From Oscheius dolichura (taxonomy: Eukaryota > Nematoda > Chromadorea > Rhabditida > Rhabditidae): DNA of 64,000 bases. The stretch spans positions 10,478,001-10,542,000 of the forward strand of contig OW051492.1 in NCBI GenBank assembly GCA_932521035.1, given 5' to 3'. Of this stretch, positions 22,001-32,485 are shown in pieces. Positions within the stretch are counted from its first letter, which is position 1, and each line of letters opens with the position of its first letter. A model generated the notes under the pieces. The model worked only from the letters and a program-made list of their open reading frames with translations. It searched no databases and was not told the DNA's origin. The position numbers were made by a program, and so were the translations under genes.

Positions 22001-25000
22001 ATTGTTTGTGTCGCTCTACTTCTCCCTGCCCTCGACGTCACTTTTCCATTTTGGGAAACGATAGACAATTTGTTACGGTAGTTTCTGGCAAGCGATGAGT
22101 CAGCAGCTGGGAAGGATCGAATGGCAGGGGGCTGGACAGAGATTGAAGACAAACTGAGGGAAACCTAATTATGGACGGCGGGAACTAGGAAAAACCTAGG
22201 TAGTCGGGAAAAATGGAGTTCAAAACACGTCGAGAGATCCGGTTACCCCCCGGAGGAAAACCATCTCTCGAAGAGAAACCGGCTGTTGCAAAAGTAGTTC
22301 CATTTGGAGAGAACGGTTTTGTTTTTAAAAAAAGCCCACAGCTAAACGCTACAGTTAGTCCGCAATGCTTACAGTATCCTCAGCTGGGAAATTACCCTAG
22401 GAACCTTGCTTAGTTGGAGGAAAAGAATGATATCAGTTCCGGGAAGGCTTCGTGGTCCCGGGCAGAAAACCACGCCACTTTTATACAGGATAAAGCGGGT
22501 ATAAGAGTCTTTTGGTTGAAATGATCTTGCCCATTTCCTTTGTCTTCATTCTTCAGTTAGGCAGCAGTATGTGCTGCCGCCGAAAGAAGAAAATAGTACG
22601 GGATGTAATATTCGACGATCCTACGCTCAATCCCCAACTGACCCAGCTGCAACTGCAGCAACAACAGCGACTAGCACAGCTACAAGCCAGCGGTATTGGA
22701 ATGAATGGCGGCGGTGATCGTGGAACGGCTAAAGGAGCAGCAGGCAGGAGGATGAGAAGCCGGCCGAGTCTCGAAAACGGCTGGAGGAATGGCAACGGCG
22801 GCGGCGGAGGAATCTATCGCAATTCAAATGAGCCTGGACATCGTGGACGACACAGCAGGGCCCGGCGAGATGATGACACGCTACGGAATATCCCGCATAA
22901 AATGCCCGAATATGATGCCGAAGATGAGCCGATCTTCTTCGAGCAGAAGTGTCAAGACATCCAGCGGCAGCAGTTGGAGTCGTTGCTGGCCGAGTCGGAC
23001 AAGGAGGCCGAGGGCCTGGCCACTCCCGCGCCGCCGACTCGCATTTCGGCAAAAACTGCTCGGAAGACGGAGAAAAGCCCGAAGAAAGAGCAGCTGAAAG
23101 AAAAAGAAAAAGAAAAAGAAGGAGCAGCACCAGCGCCAGCAGCCAAGAAGCCTACGACGGCAGCTACCGCCAGCAGCCAAGCCGACGAGTCCAAGTCTTT
23201 CCGGCGCGGAGTTGGCGAAGTCCGGAGTCGTCGTATGACGCGAAATGCTGCCCGCTTGAGTTCAATTGATTTGCTAGGACGCTCATCGAAAAAGGATATG
23301 GGATCAGCTGCTACGAGTCGCAACTCGCAGACGGATGAGGTCACGAGGAAGTCATCAAAGTCAAAAGCTACAAAGTCTGTGGATACCAGGGAAGAGAAAG
23401 TCGTCGTCGTTAAAAAGACTTGAAAGACACGGAGGAGGAGTAGCAATATATCGCGAGAAACTTCAAGAACAACATAAATTAATTGTGCTATGGCGGTAAT
23501 AAATTCGGTTACCTCGGTAGTTTTTTTGTGTAGCGACTGTCCAGCTGTGGCTGTTTTCGGCGTTGTATGCTGTCTAACTGTGGTTTTTGCCTGTGGAACT
23601 TTGATTTTAGCCAATGTTTGGACCCCCGGCCAACATTAGGCTGTCTAACTGTGGCGCGCTAGCTAGTTCACCGTCTAACTGTGTTCCCCGGCTGTCTAAC
23701 TGTGGGACCCCATTTTTCGGGTTCAATCCTTTTCCAAGTCCAAAGCTTTCCTTTTCTCTCTATTTTCCCCATAAAACCTCCCAAACCAACCTTTTTAAAC
23801 TCTGTCCAATCGTAATTCTCATTGCCGATGACCATTTCCTGCAACTCCCGTGGCTGGAAGATTTCCAGTGTCTCCCCTTGGATCAGCATCTTGAATCCGT
23901 TAATAAACATATCAATTTCCTTCTTGATTCGTCCTTCCATCCCAGTTTCCAGTTTATGCTCAACAAAAAGCTAAAATATCTTATTTTCTAGTCTAAAATG
24001 AGGGATACCTTGACATATTCGACTTTGTTCTCTTGTTTCACTACCAGATCGGCTCCGTGGGGTTTCAGTTCCTCTGTCACGGCTTTATCCAATAATTTAT
24101 AGTCTACTGTAAAGTTTAAACCAAAGACATCCTAGAAACGGCTAAATTAGAAGGAAAATATGATAGCTTACCTCAAAATCGGGTTCTTCATAGGCTAGCA
24201 TCGTTTCGAGACCTCTCCCCGTCGTCGGGTAGAGTTCTGTCAAGTCTTCTAGAAGTAGTTTTTGTCCAAGAATCAGCTAGAAACCATTAAAATTAGATAA
24301 TTCTGGAGTTGTCCCACTTTATAGAGGGCCAGGGGGAAGGGCAGATTAACCAGGACATTATTGTAGACGGCCATGGCACAGAGCAGTCCGACAAACGCAA
24401 AACACCGGTCGACACCTTCATCAGAGAATGGCAGCCCACTGAACCAGATCAAATGAGACTCTGGATCTTCTACAAACATTCCATAACTGAAATGGGTGGA
24501 TTACGGTAAAGGATGGAGGAAAAACGAACTCGGCTGTGAGCATCTGCTGGAAGAGAAGCATAAAGAACTCCTTCTTCACGCCGCCAGCGTCTTCTCCTTC
24601 CTCACCAATGAATTCTACCTGAAAGAATGGGAAACGTATGGTATTTTATTTCCCACTTCTTGTTGTTTCATTTATTGCCTTCCACAATGGGAAGGCTTTC
24701 CAAAAATTTCAACCACACCATTAGATGGGTCAGTTCTTTTACAAACCTCGTGAGGTTTAGCAAATAATTGCTATACGAACTGAAAATCGACTCCTGGAAG
24801 CCGTAGCGCGCAACTGCCGATACTTTACGGGTGCGGGTGTCTTCGCTTTCGTGAGACCCATTTCCTTTGCTTTTCAATGCAATTTTCAGTAATTAATTAA
24901 CTGTTCTATCAAAACATGATATTTTCTGCAATTTTTACATATCGCCTTGAAGAGGAGATCGAGATCTATCTATTGGTACCACAATCTTCAAATATCGATG

Positions 25001-28000
25001 AGTAAATTTTGTGAAAATGGTGAGAAACAGCAGGGCAATGCAAAAATCGAAGCTTGCAAGCTAATTGAACATGCCTCCGTAATTCACTCACTATTCCTGC
25101 ATAAGAGGGAATTTTTTCCGATTTCTTTCTAACAGCTTGCAGAGGAGATCAAGATCTATCGATTGATATGAAAATATTGAAAATTGGATGAGTAGAACTT
25201 GTGTAAAATGATGAGAAAAGGTGAGGAATAGCGAAGAACATGGCTGGCGGCTCAAAAGCGTGCCGCTACCCCCGTAGAATCTCGGCAGCGCTTGGACAAG
25301 CGCTTATATATCTCAGTTGAGTTTCTCTCGCTTTCGCAGATGTTCGTCGTCGCTCGTTGACGCTTCCGTCAGACCTCCGCTTCAGTGTGAAAACGCTGTA
25401 GGAGGCAGTGGCATGAGAGGGACGGCGGGCATCTGTATAGTTGAATAGCTCGGCCGAGAGAAGATGGATGGACGCATTCATCGATAGAATACACTTTTGT
25501 GTTTTTTTGCCCTTTTAGACTACAATTTTAGATAACTCCCTACCTTTAAAGGTTTCAATAGATCCTTCTGTGTCAGTCCATTCATCAGGTGGGTCATTGT
25601 ATCGTGTAGCATATTATTCCTATGGACTCTCAGACTAAAGAAGGGCAATTGGGTGTGAACTGTGAGTCCCAGGAAGCTGTACGTATCCATACTGACCACA
25701 TGCTGTAGTATAAAACTATACAAAAGCTATAGTAACCCTTACATGCTGTTTTAGAATGGCCTCTACGTGGAGAACATCCGCCTTGGCTATCCCGTTCAGG
25801 ATGTAGGAATGATTTGACCAACACCAAGGCTTTTTAGAGGGATCTGTTCGAAATATGGCAAAATCATTTCTAAACCATCATTTTATAGAATAAAACTACA
25901 GTAATCCTTACGCCAAATTGAGATTATCATTCAATTCGTGGATATAGAAGCAATCCAGGGGGATGGTATTCAAATGCTGGAATAAATAACCATTAGAGGA
26001 GGAAAATACGGGGGAAATGAACCTTATTGAGATAGTTTAGACTGTCTAGAACCTCCATAATCGGTTTAATTTGCATCGGAGTCCATTTTTCGAGGATAGC
26101 ACGACGAGCAGCGGCCAGCATTGCGGCAACAAGACGGTTGAAATGCCTTCGAGGCAGACCGACCCACCATTTTTCTGAAATTTAAAGTGGGTTAAAGGAC
26201 TAATGGGTACGAAGAATGTACCGTAGCCTTAAAAAGACCAATAAGGGAAAGTAAATGGTATATTATAATATAATATGGTACAGTATTCCTAAAAGTACTG
26301 CCGTAAGCGCGCCCCGGCCAATCCTCCTCCATACTTACCGAGTATTTTATAATTAGCTGTCGAGAGTCCCCGAATCATCATGGCAAACGGCAGATGAAGA
26401 CCCTTCACCGTGTCTACTGTCACATTTACAACGAAAGCATCCAACCAGGGCAGGATAAGGAAGGCTCGAAGACATTCAATCGAGAGGTACTGTGAGGGAG
26501 GATGCTCTTCACAGAATAGAGACATTCTGCACGATTCCATTATCTAAAACGATGAAATATTGAAAAGAAAAATGATCTACCAGTTCAGAATACTGTTGTC
26601 TATCTGTGGTGGTTGAGAGGAGATTGAAAGAATCCATAGCGGCGTCGAGATCCAGCCCGGAGCATTTTTGACTGGCCATGAAGCGCCGGTCATCGTTATA
26701 CAAAAAGGAGCCGTTTATACAACTGAGGGAAGTAAATACAGATTCTAGAAGTCTAAAAAAGTCGAAAAATAATGAAAATTAGGAGGAAACATACTCAATA
26801 AGGTCTAATTTCTCATGCTTCTCTATGAGCTCAGTAATTCGGGCACCGGACAAGAATTTCGGATATTTCATTGGGGCGCTCGGGCCAGAATTCACATCCT
26901 GAAACGGGGAGAATCGTACTGTAAACTAATATCTGGTCAGAGGTCCCGAAGCGAACGGTCATTTCTTTTATTTCTGGAGCCACAGCCGACACGGCGCGTG
27001 AACTGTGGCGTTCAGTAGTGGGGGCGCGACGAAACCACAGTTCACACGCCGTGCCGGCTGTCTAACTGTGGTGGTCACAGGGACTCCGTCCCAAATTTCT
27101 TCCTGGACTAAAGGAGGAGAAAAAATACTCACGAAGACGCCACCCTGCCGTATGAAGAAGCTCTGATCCCATCCGGCAAAGATGCTGGCCACATGATCCA
27201 GACTCTCGTCCGTTAGCCGCGGTGAGATTTGATTCCTCTCCATGCCGTTGCCCAACTGTCCACTGGATCCCAACCCGAAGGAGTACAACTTCCCAGCAAT
27301 CACGACAATAGTATGGCATCGTCCGCAAGCAATTCGGCTGACATGGCTACCCATCAGGTCTTGGATCACGGCTGGGGTGGATCGTCTGTCCAATCTAGGG
27401 AAAATAATAAAAATATAGGAGAAATTCTCACTTTCTGCCGAATCCCACCTGTCCAAATTGATCTGAACCAAAGACGAAGACCCTTCCATCGCGGGTAAGG
27501 AGAACAGAATGAGAATATCCGGCCGCGATGTCGACTGTTCGCATATTATCGACGGCATCTACCCTTACTGGTGTTGTTGAGGCTAAAAATGATAAATTGA
27601 AGAAAATTGAAAGAAGAAGACTCACGTAAGGTTGTTCTATTCCCCAATTGGCCGTAGTCATTCTGCCCCCAGGTGAAAACTTGACCACTAGCTGACAGGG
27701 CGATACAGTGGCAGCCGCCGGCTTCTACTGAAAAAATAACTTGATTTTATGGGTCCTGAGTGAAAAATTTATGGAATTCTTCCGGAATAAGGAGCCTACC
27801 TCTGACTATGGGTATCCCATGCAGCTGGATGACTTCCTGCGGTTCGTTGCGATTCGCCCCGTCCCATTTTTGTCCCCAGACGAAGACGTTTCCATTCTCA
27901 CAGAGACAAATACAGTGATCTGGACCGCAAGAGACTTGAACTACTTCCATCACGTGTTGAATTCTTCTGTAAATTATCCACAAATCAAAAATAACCAAAA

Positions 28001-28667
28001 AAGAACCCACTTGGGTGTATCGTAGCTCTTGATATGGTTACTGGTTGCCAATTGGCCGTGCTCATTGGATCCCCAGCCGAAGAGACGGCCATCCTCTGCT
28101 ACGGCCATGGAATGGGCTCGCCCACACGCTATCTGAACCCTATTTTTGAACCAGGAGACGGTTTTCCCACCTGGATAATCCTAACTCCTGTCAAATTGAC
28201 TGGATAGATGGTAAAACTGCCATTCGGGCAACTGGGACCTCTTCCTAGTTGACCGTGGTCGTTACCTCCGACGCTCCATACCTAAAAATTGAAAAAAAAT
28301 GAGGAAATATAGAGGTAGGCTACAATTTTAGACAGTCACAGTGCACACTCTGTGGCTCTCTACCTGCGCCACAGTTAGATAGCCGACACGGCGTGTGAAC
28401 TGTGGCTTGCGCCCTACAGTGCTTCAAACTCACTTTTCCATCATTAGCCAAGAATAATGTATGCTTTTCGCCACAAGCTACAGCAATAACTGATGATCCA
28501 TTACCATTGCTAGGTGCTCCGACTGAAAATACCCCCAAAATATAGGGAAAAGCCCAAAAAAGCTTACCAATATGGTCCGGCATCTTGAGATACTGTTGAT
28601 CCGAGGTAGGCCGCACCCCAAGTTGGCCATCGCTGGCTAAACCACAGGCAAGGAGTTCCCGCTTCAT
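19025..28667 (-). CDS. HERC-type E3 ubiquitin ligase (RCC1 repeats + HECT)
   Basis: It should accept ubiquitin on a HECT cysteine and pass it to substrates. The N-terminal half (28667 to about 27133) is RCC1 repeats: ACGLASDGQLG, VWSVGGNDHGQLGRG, IACGRAHSMAV, WGSNEHGQLA, VFTWGQNDYGQLG, LYSFGLGSSGQLGNG. A linker of many exons (26898-25702) leads into a HECT domain: FFSLRVHRNNMLHDT, VEFIGEEGEDAGGVKKEFF, SHLIWFSGLPF, NLPFPLALYK, FQPRELQEMVIGNENYDW,  HPVIKCFWEAF and LPAAHTCANLLDLP, where C is the catalytic Cys. It ends EHTEGFTLA. Clear 3' exons are 24618-24530, 24486-24318, 24276-24172, 24131-24009, 23970-23791, 19828-19736, 19694-19605 and 19147-19025. Similarity is closest to HERC4/HERC3. An acceptor (cgttccag) lies about 20 nt before the ATG. 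A 4 kb intron holds another gene. Confidence 0.93.
19213..19290. repeat. Pair of family A hairpins (diverged)
   Basis: A reverse copy (cagttcacacaccgtgtagg...) is followed by a forward short copy (ccacagcggacacggcgtg), in the last HERC intron. Confidence 0.6.
20270..20346. repeat. CT/GA simple repeat, inverted
   Basis: A tctctctctctc tract followed 40 bp later by gagagagaaagaaagagaga, so the strand could fold on itself. It lies in the large HERC intron. Confidence 0.6.
22557..23423 (+). CDS. Low-complexity basic protein nested in a HERC intron
   Basis: This + strand gene lies within the HERC intron 19829-23790, which is transcribed from the other strand. The exon starts after a good acceptor (tcttcattcttcag, ending 22556) and stays open to a TGA at 23423; the first ATG is 22569. 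It encodes a Cys-Cys plus polybasic start (MCCRRKKKIVRD), then Gln-rich, Gly/Asn/Arg-rich, acidic (EYDAEDEPIFFEQKC) and Lys/Glu/Ala-rich parts, ending VVVVKKT. No domain was recognised. MCCRRKKK would suit palmitoylation and membrane contact if it is the true start or follows a membrane segment. The open frame also runs upstream through a hydrophobic ILPISFVFILQL, but that coincides with the polypyrimidine tract. Further 5' exons are possible. Confidence 0.55.
   Translation, partial: LGSSMCCRRKKKIVRDVIFDDPTLNPQLTQLQLQQQQRLAQLQASGIGMNGGGDRGTAKGAAGRRMRSRPSLENGWRNGNGGGGGIYRNSNEPGHRGRHSRARRDDDTLRNIPHKMPEYDAEDEPIFFEQKCQDIQRQQLESLLAESDKEAEGLATPAPPTRISAKTARKTEKSPKKEQLKEKEKEKEGAAPAPAAKKPTTAATASSQADESKSFRRGVGEVRSRRMTRNAARLSSIDLLGRSSKKDMGSAATSRNSQTDEVTRKSSKSKATKSVDTREEKVVVVKKT
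23540..23705. repeat. Cluster of family A fragments
   Basis: Four or more right-half fragments (ctgtctaactgtgg) within 165 bp, just after the nested gene's stop codon. Confidence 0.6.
24619..25543. other. HERC intron with family B solo ends
   Basis: An intron of about 925 bp between HERC coding exons. It contains solo family B ends at 24807-24830 and 25266-25288, and two related stretches near 24950 and 25140 (ga-ggagatc-agatctat) that look like a diverged direct repeat about 190 bp apart. No coding exon is needed here by the HERC frame. Confidence 0.5.
26979..27071. repeat. Pair of family A hairpins, opposite orientation
   Basis: A short forward copy (gccacagccgacacggcg...) and a full reverse copy (ccacagttcacacgccgtg...) lie about 25 bp apart in a HERC intron. 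One of the clearest composite units. Confidence 0.75.
28368..28406 (+). repeat. Family A hairpin
   Basis: gccacagttagatagccgac followed by acggcgtgtgaactgtggc, in a HERC intron near its 5' end. A partial copy lies about 30 bp to the left. Confidence 0.7.
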
Positions 28668-29521
28668 TTTTCAGTCTCTTTTTATCTGGAACGGGTAGAA
28701 TTTGTTAGAAATTGAAGAAAAAGCCAAAAACATCGATATTTTCCCAGAAAAGCGAATCAAAAAGCGCAATTTACCTTTTTCCTCGGCGTTTTCGCTTTAT
28801 TCCGTATCTTGAATTGGATAAAAACTAGTAGAGGAGAGTTTCCGTCCGTATCTTCCTGACCATCTGTTTACTTCTCCTCGTGGTGTCAAATTTTTGTCCT
28901 AGACTCGTACTAACCGGATAAACTTGTCGATTTTTGTGGTTTTTCCCAGTTGAATGACTGTTTTCTGTAAGTAGACTGATTTTAAGAGTACAGTGGGAAA
29001 TCGGAAGAGCAAACAACTTTCTATCCGTCAAAAATTGCGAAAGGTCGGTGAGTGTAGTCTCACACCAAGATAAATGACTGGGGGCGGGTAAACTCACCCA
29101 TTTATCGAATTGAGAACCCAAAAAAAGAGGGTTTTATCACAATAAAAAGGCTAATTAAAGACTTCTTGAAGATTAATTGAGTAACTTTGAAAAGTATAAA
29201 CAGTTGAGTAGGAAAAGAACTGCGTACCGCTCTCTCACTCACGGCATAGGTTCATTAATCCCGGTCTATGATCAACAAGCCTATATTTGAGCCGATACAT
29301 TAAATTAAAAGGCGAAAATATAATATAATCCTATCTGGTAGATGTTATCGTACTCTGGATGCTAAAAGTATCGAAAAAAGCCGAATGATACCCAAAACCG
29401 AGACGATTCTCTGTTGAGTTCGGGTTTTCTCAAAAGATTAGCCGAATTTCATCAAAAAACTAGAATTTGAAATCTTTATTACTCATATGGTATTTGTATT
29501 AATGTTATGTTAAAGGGATAA
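28668..29521. other. Spacer between HERC and dehydrogenase genes
   Basis: An AT-rich 854-bp spacer that should hold the HERC promoter or outron and the dehydrogenase A 3' end. No conserved coding sequence or paired repeat was seen. Confidence 0.5.
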
Positions 29522-30524
29522 TCAACGAGGATGCATAATTCCACGGCCGCCATCAACACGGAGCAATTCCCCGGTAGTGAAGGAGCTCTTCGACGAGGCG
29601 AGGAAGAGAATAGCCTCGGCGACTTCCTCCACCTGTCCGACGCGTCCCAGCGCGTGGGTGGTCTTTCCCTTCTCCAAGAAGGCCTTGTATTGCTCCTCTG
29701 ACATTCCAGAATTCAGATGGCAATTGGTCACAATTACTCCGGGGCTGAAAATCCAAATTTCAAGGGAAAAGGGAGGTGCTTACCAGACGGCATTGACCCT
29801 AACTCCATTGGGAGCCATCTCGAGGGCCAGACACTTGGTGAATTGATCCAGGGCCGCCTTCGACATACAATAATAAGTCACTCCGGGGAACTGAACCACT
29901 TTTCCTATTCAAAAAGAAGGGAGAACTAACCGGACAGGGACCAGTAATACTGGAGACATTGACAACGGTTCCCTTGGTCTTGATCAGATGGGGAAGGGCC
30001 ACCTTGGTCAGGCGGATGATGCTCCGGACGTTGATATCCATAATCTGGTCGTAGTCCTCAATGGGGGCTTCCAGAAGAGCACCGGACTTAAGGATTCCAG
30101 CGGAGTTGATCTGGAAATGGGAAAAATTACGGATGGAAGAGTTTTGGCTGTCTAACTGTGGCCACTCAAGTTCCTGGCTGTCTAACTGTGGCTCTCGAGC
30201 CCGCTGGTCAGTTTTGCTCCTTACCAAGGTGTCAATTTGCCCGAAGGAATTGATAGCCGCCTCGACAATCTTCTCAATGACATCCTGTTGAACGACGTCT
30301 CCAATTACCGTCACAATCTGAAGAAAACACCCAATAAAATAAAAATAAGCCCAAAAAATAACCTGATGGTCCTTCAATCCGTGTTCGACGCATTCCTTCT
30401 TCAAATTCAGCAGCTCCTCGGTGTTTCTACCCGTGACCACCAGATTGTAGCCCTCTTTAGCCAGGCGAACAGCAGCTCCGCGTCCAATTCCAGAAGAAGC
30501 CCCGGTCACAACAGCTACTGGCAT
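29522..30524 (-). CDS. Short-chain dehydrogenase/reductase A
   Basis: NAD(P)-dependent oxidoreductase of the classical SDR family; substrate unknown. Exons 30524-30363, 30317-30225, 30110-29931, 29890-29784 and 29744-29522 total 765 nt, 254 aa. The cofactor motif TGASSGIG is at residues 7-14 and the catalytic Ser is in [14 protein letters not shown] carries the Tyr-x3-Lys pair, and the end is [11 protein letters not shown]. The family NNAG motif reads NSAG here. The start ATG lies 11 nt behind a cgctttcag acceptor, consistent with trans-splicing. The paralogue starts 190 nt upstream on the same strand, so the two could be co-transcribed. It has one more intron than its neighbour, within VNAVCPG. 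Confidence 0.93.
30149..30192. repeat. Family A half copies
   Basis: Two gctgtctaactgtggc halves 33 bp apart in an SDR A intron. Confidence 0.55.
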
Positions 30525-30713
30525 TACTAATCGACTGAAAGCGAGCTTAAAAAGTCGATAAAGAAGAGAAAAGTAATGGGGAAAGACCATAGACCAAAAG
30601 GGGGAGAAGAGAAATGAAGGGAGATTTTATCTGCACCAGTGGGGGAAAACAAGTCTTGCGAGGAATAAAATACAACGAAATTTACAAATTACACACTCTA
30701 AAAGGCCGGGAAA

Positions 30714-32024
30714 CTATCGAGGATGCATAATTCCCCGTCCGCCATCAACCCGTAGAAGCTGTCCCGTTGTGAAGGAGCTCTTTCCACTGGCCAGGAAGTA
30801 AATGGCCTCGGCTACTTCGCTAGCCTCTCCTGGTCGTCCCAACGCGTGGGTTGTTTTACTCCTCTCCAAGAAGGCAGTATACGTCTCTTCATTCTGACCA
30901 GCAGTTCGGTGGAGATTAGTCACGGTGACGCCGGGATTCACGGAATTGACACGGACCCCATGAGGAGCCATCTCAAGGGCCAGGCATTTGGTGAATTGGT
31001 CTAGGGCAGCCTTCGACATACAGTAATAGGTCACGTTGGGGAACTGAAAAGGGAGATACGTTAAAATGGAAAGAAGAAGCAGAAGCATCTTTAAAGAGAA
31101 GTTGGATTCGCTTTTGCGGCTCTCAAGCTACCGACCCCTCGTTCAGAAGTTTTTTCGGGAAGTATTCCGACGGTCCTGGTTGGGAAAAATTCAAAAAATA
31201 AGTGTGAAACTAGACTTTCTTACCGGGCACGGCCCATTAATACTGCTGACATTGACTACAGTTCCCTTGGTTTCAATAATATGGGGTAGAGCTTGTTTAG
31301 TCAACCGCACAATGCTAAAAACTCTCTTATTTCGTCCTTCGGGTCTTTTTAGCCTTACCTCTTGACGTTTACATCCATCAACTCGTCGTATTGACTAATA
31401 TCGCTATCCAAAACGGGGCCCGCTTTTAAAATCCCTGCATTATTGATTAGAGTATCGATTTTTTTAAACGTCTTCAAAGTATTCTCTACAATTGTTTTGG
31501 GAGCGTCATTAGAACAGAGATCTACTGGTGTGAGGGTAACCTGGAAAGAAAATAAGGCCAAAATTAGGTAAAAATCGTACGTTATTCTCTTTCAGACCAG
31601 CTGAAAGGCATTCTTTGTAGACTTTCTCCAATGCAGGGATATTTCTCCCTGTTAGAGAGAGCTGATACCCTTTTTTAGCAAAGAGAAGGGCTGTAGCACG
31701 ACCGATGCCAGAACTGGCTCCTAAAAGAGGAAAAATGAAAACTGTGGGAGTGAAAATACATTAGTCAGGGAAGTTTTGACTCATTTCTAGGTATTTTGGT
31801 ACTTGGCAGCTCAAAAAGGGGGAGCCACAGTTCACACGCCGTGTCGGCTGTGGCGATCAATTTTTTCAGGGCGCGCCACAATTCACACGACGTGTCGGAT
31901 GTGGCTCTTATTTTTCTCTCCCTAACTTTACAATACTCTTCCTTCTCTCCTATCTCCTCTCCCTTTTTAAGTAAACAAGTACTTTTATGAAATGGCACGT
32001 ACCTGTGATGACGGCGACTGGCAT
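30714..32024 (-). CDS. Short-chain dehydrogenase/reductase B
   Basis: Paralogue of the gene just downstream. Exons 32024-32003, 31720-31581, 31540-31359, 31314-31224 and 31043-30714 also total 765 nt, 254 aa. The first exon is only 22 nt and ends within the cofactor motif (MPVAVIT, then GASSGIG). NNAG, NVSSINGP and YYCMSK are intact, and the same [11 protein letters not shown] end is present. The last exon of B covers two exons of A, so B lost an intron or A gained one. The 190-nt gap to A and equal lengths suggest a fairly old tandem duplication kept as a pair. Substrate unknown. Confidence 0.93.
31823..31905 (-). repeat. Two family A hairpins, same orientation
   Basis: Two reverse short copies (ccacagttcacacgccgtg..., then ccacaattcacacgacgtg...) lie in the first intron of SDR B. 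Unlike most pairs they point the same way. Confidence 0.65.
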
Positions 32025-32485
32025 GTGTCTGTCTTTTATACTTTCTTCCCCCACAGTGATCGTTATCACCTGATAGAGATTGGCGCTCGTTGAAATGGAG
32101 GGAAAAACAACGTAAAAGGACTAAAGATTGGATCTAACCATCCAAAAATAGAATAGTTCTAATTTATCTAGAGAAGCGCTTGGGATAAGAAGTTTTTATT
32201 CTTTTCATCATTTTTTTAGCGTTCTGTACATAATAAATCATTTTTTTGTATCACTACATATCACATGTGTTGAATCGAAGGAAATTATGCAGGGATGGGT
32301 TTGAAAGTCGTAGAACTGGAAGATGGGGGGACTGTGGTGGGAAGGAGAGGGTAATACCAGCTAGTCTTGTTCAATGATGGATATACACAGTAGGAAAACA
32401 ACCGATTTATGGAAAGGACTTTTGCTTGTTCATATAAATTTGGAATGTTGTAGGGAAGGAAGGAAGGGGGAAAATAACACCGTGA
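32025..32485. other. Spacer between SDR B and the tubby gene
   Basis: 460 bp holding the tubby 3' UTR and SDR B upstream sequence, with several T-rich runs. No coding signal or paired repeat seen. Confidence 0.5.

Noticed and set aside
22729-23614. Several long - strand frames opposite the nested gene (Leu/Ser/Phe rich)
   Set aside because: They are reverse images of the CAG/GAA-rich + strand. The HERC frame does not need them, and the poly-Phe/Leu composition is typical of antisense shadows.
23715-23740. tRNA B-box-like gggttcaatcc
   Set aside because: No matching A box, anticodon arm or acceptor stem could be found around it; it lies in a HERC intron.
24668-24877. Frame LLNLTRFVKELTHLMVWLKF on the - strand as a transposase remnant or an extra HERC exon
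   Set aside because: The HERC frame joins cleanly across it (25544 to 24618), and I could not match it to any transposase signature.
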